DNA from: JBEKYD01 sp052148435
GTDB lineage: Bacteria > Acidobacteriota > Terriglobia > Bryobacterales > Bryobacteraceae
DNA length: 64,000 nt
Assembly: GCA_052148435.1 (NCBI GenBank)
Contig: JBKQIF010000185.1
Location: forward strand, 1-64,000
Direction: 5' to 3'
This document shows, piece after piece, positions 61,907 through 64,000 of the stretch. Below the pieces are notes generated by a model. The model worked only from the letters and a program-made list of their open reading frames with translations, was not told the origin of the DNA and ran no database searches. Each line of letters begins with the position of its first letter. Position 1 is the first letter of the stretch. A program made the translations under genes and the position numbers.

Positions 61907-63286
61907 TCATGACAGCCCATAACGCTGCAAGCGGCGGTAGAGGGCGCTGCGGCTCACGCCAAGTGCTTCGGCGGCGTGGCTCACATTGCCGTTGAACCGC
62001 GCCAGGGCCTTCTTGATCAACAGCGCTTCCACTTCCTCCAAGCTCATCTCTTCGAGGCGCGGTGGCCCTTCGCGTCCCGTGCGCAAACCCAGGTCGGCCG
62101 CCCGGATCGTCTCCCCTTGCGCCATCAGCACCGCCCGCTCCACGGCGTGGTCGAGCTCGCGCACGTTCCCCGGCCAGGTGTGCGCCAGCAGGGCTTTCAT
62201 GGCGCCTTCCTCGAAGCCGCCCATGGCCTTGCGGTAGTGGCCCGTGTGCTGCGCCAGAAAGTGACCGGCCAGCAGCGGAATATCTTCGCGGCGGTCGCGC
62301 AGCGGCGGCAGGTGCACTTCGATGGTATTCAGCCGGAACAGCAGGTCCTGGCGGAAGCGGCCCGCCTCCACCGCCGCGTTCAAGTCCGCATTGGTGGCGG
62401 AAAACACGCGCACGTCCACCCGGCGATTCTTCGACGAGCCGACTCGCTCGAACTCGCCGGTTTCGAGCGACCGCAGCAGCTTGGCCTGCAGCGGCAGCGA
62501 GACGTTGGCGATCTCGTCCAGAAAAAGCGTGCCGCCATCGGCCATTTCGAAACGCCCCACCCGGTCCGTCTTGGCGTCGGTAAACGCGCCCTTCACGTGG
62601 CCGAACAGCTCGCTTTCGAAAATGCCCTCCGCTAGGCCGCCCGTGTTCACCGTCACCAGCGGCCGCGTGGCGCGCAGCGAAGCGTTGTGCAGGGTTTTGG
62701 CCACCAGTCCCTTGCCCGTGCCGTTTTCGCCGGTGATCAGCACGTTGGCGTCCGACGGACCCACCCGCGCGATCACTTCCAGTACCGGACGCATGGCCGC
62801 CGATTGCGCCACCAGCTCCGGAAAGCGTTCCGCCCGCAGTTCGCGGTTTTCCGCTTCCAGCCGCTGCCCGGTCCGCAAGGCGCGCCCCAGCTCGATCTGG
62901 GTCCGCAAAATCGTGGCCAGACGCGCGTTCTCCCAAGGCTTCTGGATGAAATCCCGCGCCCCCCGCCGCATCGCCTCCACCGCCAGCTCCACCGAGCCCC
63001 ACGCCGTCATCACGATCACCGGTAGCGTGGTATCCAGGTTCTGAATCCGCTCCAGCAGCTCCAGCCCCTCCTGCCCCGACGTGGTGTCGCGGGCGTAGTT
63101 CAGGTCCATCAACACCGCGTCGAAATCGCGCGATTCAATGGCCGCCAGCGCCGCCGCCGGCGAGGTCGCCGTCTCCGCCCGATATCCCTCCCCTTTGATG
63201 AGAAGGCGGAGCGCCTCCAGTACGTCCGGCTGATCGTCGGCCACAAGAATGGAAGGAATGGACCCGGCATTTTTCATTTGCGCCAT
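61907..63286 (-). CDS. Sigma-54-dependent response regulator, NtrC type
   Basis: Protein of 459 residues. Receiver domain with Asp61 (AVLMDLNYARD) and Lys116 (FIQKPW); AAA+ domain with Walker A GENGTGKG (186-193), the sigma-54 contact loop GAFTDA (233-238; the usual sequence is GAFTGA), and GGTLFLDEIANV; C-terminal Fis-type helix-turn-helix (NVSHAAEALGVSRSALYRRLQRYGLS). It activates -24/-12 promoters on phosphorylation by the adjacent kinase. Start may be Met1 or Met4. Four -24/-12-like sites exist in the first 14 kb of the window, but a link to this regulator is only a possibility. Confidence 0.92.
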   Translation of the reverse strand: MAQMKNAGSIPSILVADDQPDVLEALRLLIKGEGYRAETATSPAAALAAIESRDFDAVLMDLNYARDTTSGQEGLELLERIQNLDTTLPVIVMTAWGSVELAVEAMRRGARDFIQKPWENARLATILRTQIELGRALRTGQRLEAENRELRAERFPELVAQSAAMRPVLEVIARVGPSDANVLITGENGTGKGLVAKTLHNASLRATRPLVTVNTGGLAEGIFESELFGHVKGAFTDAKTDRVGRFEMADGGTLFLDEIANVSLPLQAKLLRSLETGEFERVGSSKNRRVDVRVFSATNADLNAAVEAGRFRQDLLFRLNTIEVHLPPLRDRREDIPLLAGHFLAQHTGHYRKAMGGFEEGAMKALLAHTWPGNVRELDHAVERAVLMAQGETIRAADLGLRTGREGPPRLEEMSLEEVEALLIKKALARFNGNVSHAAEALGVSRSALYRRLQRYGLS

Positions 63287-63369
63287 CGGTTCTATCTATT
63301 GATAGCGCAAACTCGTATTGGTGGTGTGGGGCAGGCGCTTTCGGCTGCCGAGCCTGGCGGCAGAGCGCC

Positions 63370-63999
63370 CTACTTCGCCACCAGCAGCACCGCCACCGCG
63401 CAGTCCTTTTCACCCACGCGCACACGCTTCCCAGCGCCCAGCGCGCGGATCTCGCGTGGATAGCCGCTCCCATACGCAGTCACCGTGTAGCCGCCCGGCC
63501 CCAGCCCGTCGAACACAAACCGCCCCGCCTGGCCGGTTGCCACGTATCGCGTGCCGCCCGGCCCTGCCAGTTCCACCACCACGCCGGCAACCGGCTGCGA
63601 GATGCGCTCCGGGTCGCGCGTTTTGTCCATCTCCACCTGATACAGCTCGTTGGTAGTCACGAACCCTTCCAGGCGCCCCGCCGCTTTCGGCGCGTGGCCC
63701 AGCAGCATTAGGTAAGCCAGATCGTCTCCCGCATCCGCCAGCCGGCGCGTGCGCGAGCAACTTCCGGTGGAGACGATATTCGACTCTTCGTCGCTGTCGG
63801 CGTACACCAGGTACGTTTCGCCTGCCTGAAAGTCGAAACCGCAATCCCCGAACGGGGTCCACAGGTCGATGGTGCGCGGTTCGCCATCGTCCTTCCGCTT
63901 GCCTTCGTCCTTTGGCTTGCCGCCGTCTTTCTTGCTGTCGGCCTGCTCCGCGTCGTCGTCCGTCTCGCCGCGGAACTGCTCCAGCACTCTCAACCGCAC
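63370..63999 (-). CDS. TIMP/netrin-like and carboxypeptidase-regulatory domain protein (5' end outside window)
   Basis: The frame runs off the right edge; 209 residues are visible. The visible N-terminal part has a Lys/Asp-rich insert, then WTPFGDCGFDFQAGETYLVYADSD and STGSCSRTRRLADAGDDLAYL, the style of the bacterial TIMP-like (NTR) domain. The C-terminal 90 residues are a carboxypeptidase regulatory-like domain (VAGVVVELAGPGGTRYVATGQAGRFVFDGLGPGGYTVTA). It is probably secreted, with its signal peptide outside the window. It is on the same strand as the two-component pair but separated by 83 bases. Confidence 0.7.
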   Translation of the reverse strand: MRLRVLEQFRGETDDDAEQADSKKDGGKPKDEGKRKDDGEPRTIDLWTPFGDCGFDFQAGETYLVYADSDEESNIVSTGSCSRTRRLADAGDDLAYLMLLGHAPKAAGRLEGFVTTNELYQVEMDKTRDPERISQPVAGVVVELAGPGGTRYVATGQAGRFVFDGLGPGGYTVTAYGSGYPREIRALGAGKRVRVGEKDCAVAVLLVAK

Positions 64000-64000
64000 G

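Overview
The window looks like part of a chromosome of a soil-type Acidobacteriota, closest in style to the Bryobacterales/Solibacter group. The grounds are a G+C near 58-60 %, very large secreted proteins built from IPT/TIG, fibronectin III and HYDIN-type modules, TIMP-like and carboxypeptidase-regulatory domains, a TAT-exported enolase-superfamily enzyme, and a long exopolysaccharide locus. This assignment rests on gene style only; there is no rRNA or tRNA in the window.

Layout. 1-3 kb: the end of an unknown gene, a TAT-secreted mandelate racemase/muconate lactonizing-type enzyme, and two small secreted or membrane proteins. 3.2-9.3 kb: a Wza-like export protein, a secreted trio of two cohesin-like proteins around a dockerin-FN3 protein, a TonB-type protein with an N-terminal MPN-like domain, and an XrtA/GspA-type AAA ATPase. 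9.9-13.3 kb: a three-gene signalling operon (REC-Hpt-pseudoREC-REC protein, HEAT-repeat membrane protein, PilZ-DnaJ fusion). 14.1-47.5 kb: the exopolysaccharide locus. It opens with a NusG/RfaH-like antiterminator and a sugar transferase that primes the repeat unit. It continues with a WbpB/D/E-like amino-sugar triad, many glycosyltransferases, epimerases, a Wzy-like polymerase, a FemAB-like protein, two deacetylase-type proteins, a pyruvyl transferase, RmlC, a CDP-sugar/C-methyl cassette, a PIG-L deacetylase, a Wzx-like flippase and an SDR. A decayed ISL3/IS5 chimera (31.5-32.8 kb) interrupts it. 47.6-59.8 kb: two convergent giant secreted proteins that share modules. 60.5-64 kb: an NtrY/NtrC-type two-component pair and the end of a TIMP-like protein.

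Regulation is the most interesting part. The leader before the NusG paralogue holds a good -24/-12 (sigma-54) promoter at 14073-14088. About 50 bases after its expected start is GGCGGTAGCTTG, which matches the ops pause/recruitment element of RfaH. Comparable -24/-12 sites lie just upstream of the Wza-like gene, the TonB/MPN gene and the AAA ATPase gene. I infer an EPS regulon switched on by sigma-54 and kept elongating through a 30-kb operon by an RfaH-type antiterminator. All sites were found by eye and need a genome-scale test.

No co-polymerase (Wzz/Wzc), tyrosine kinase, exosortase, UDP-GlcNAc 6-dehydrogenase or CDP-glucose 4,6-dehydratase is visible, so the pathway must use genes elsewhere. 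No tRNA, rRNA or CRISPR array was seen.
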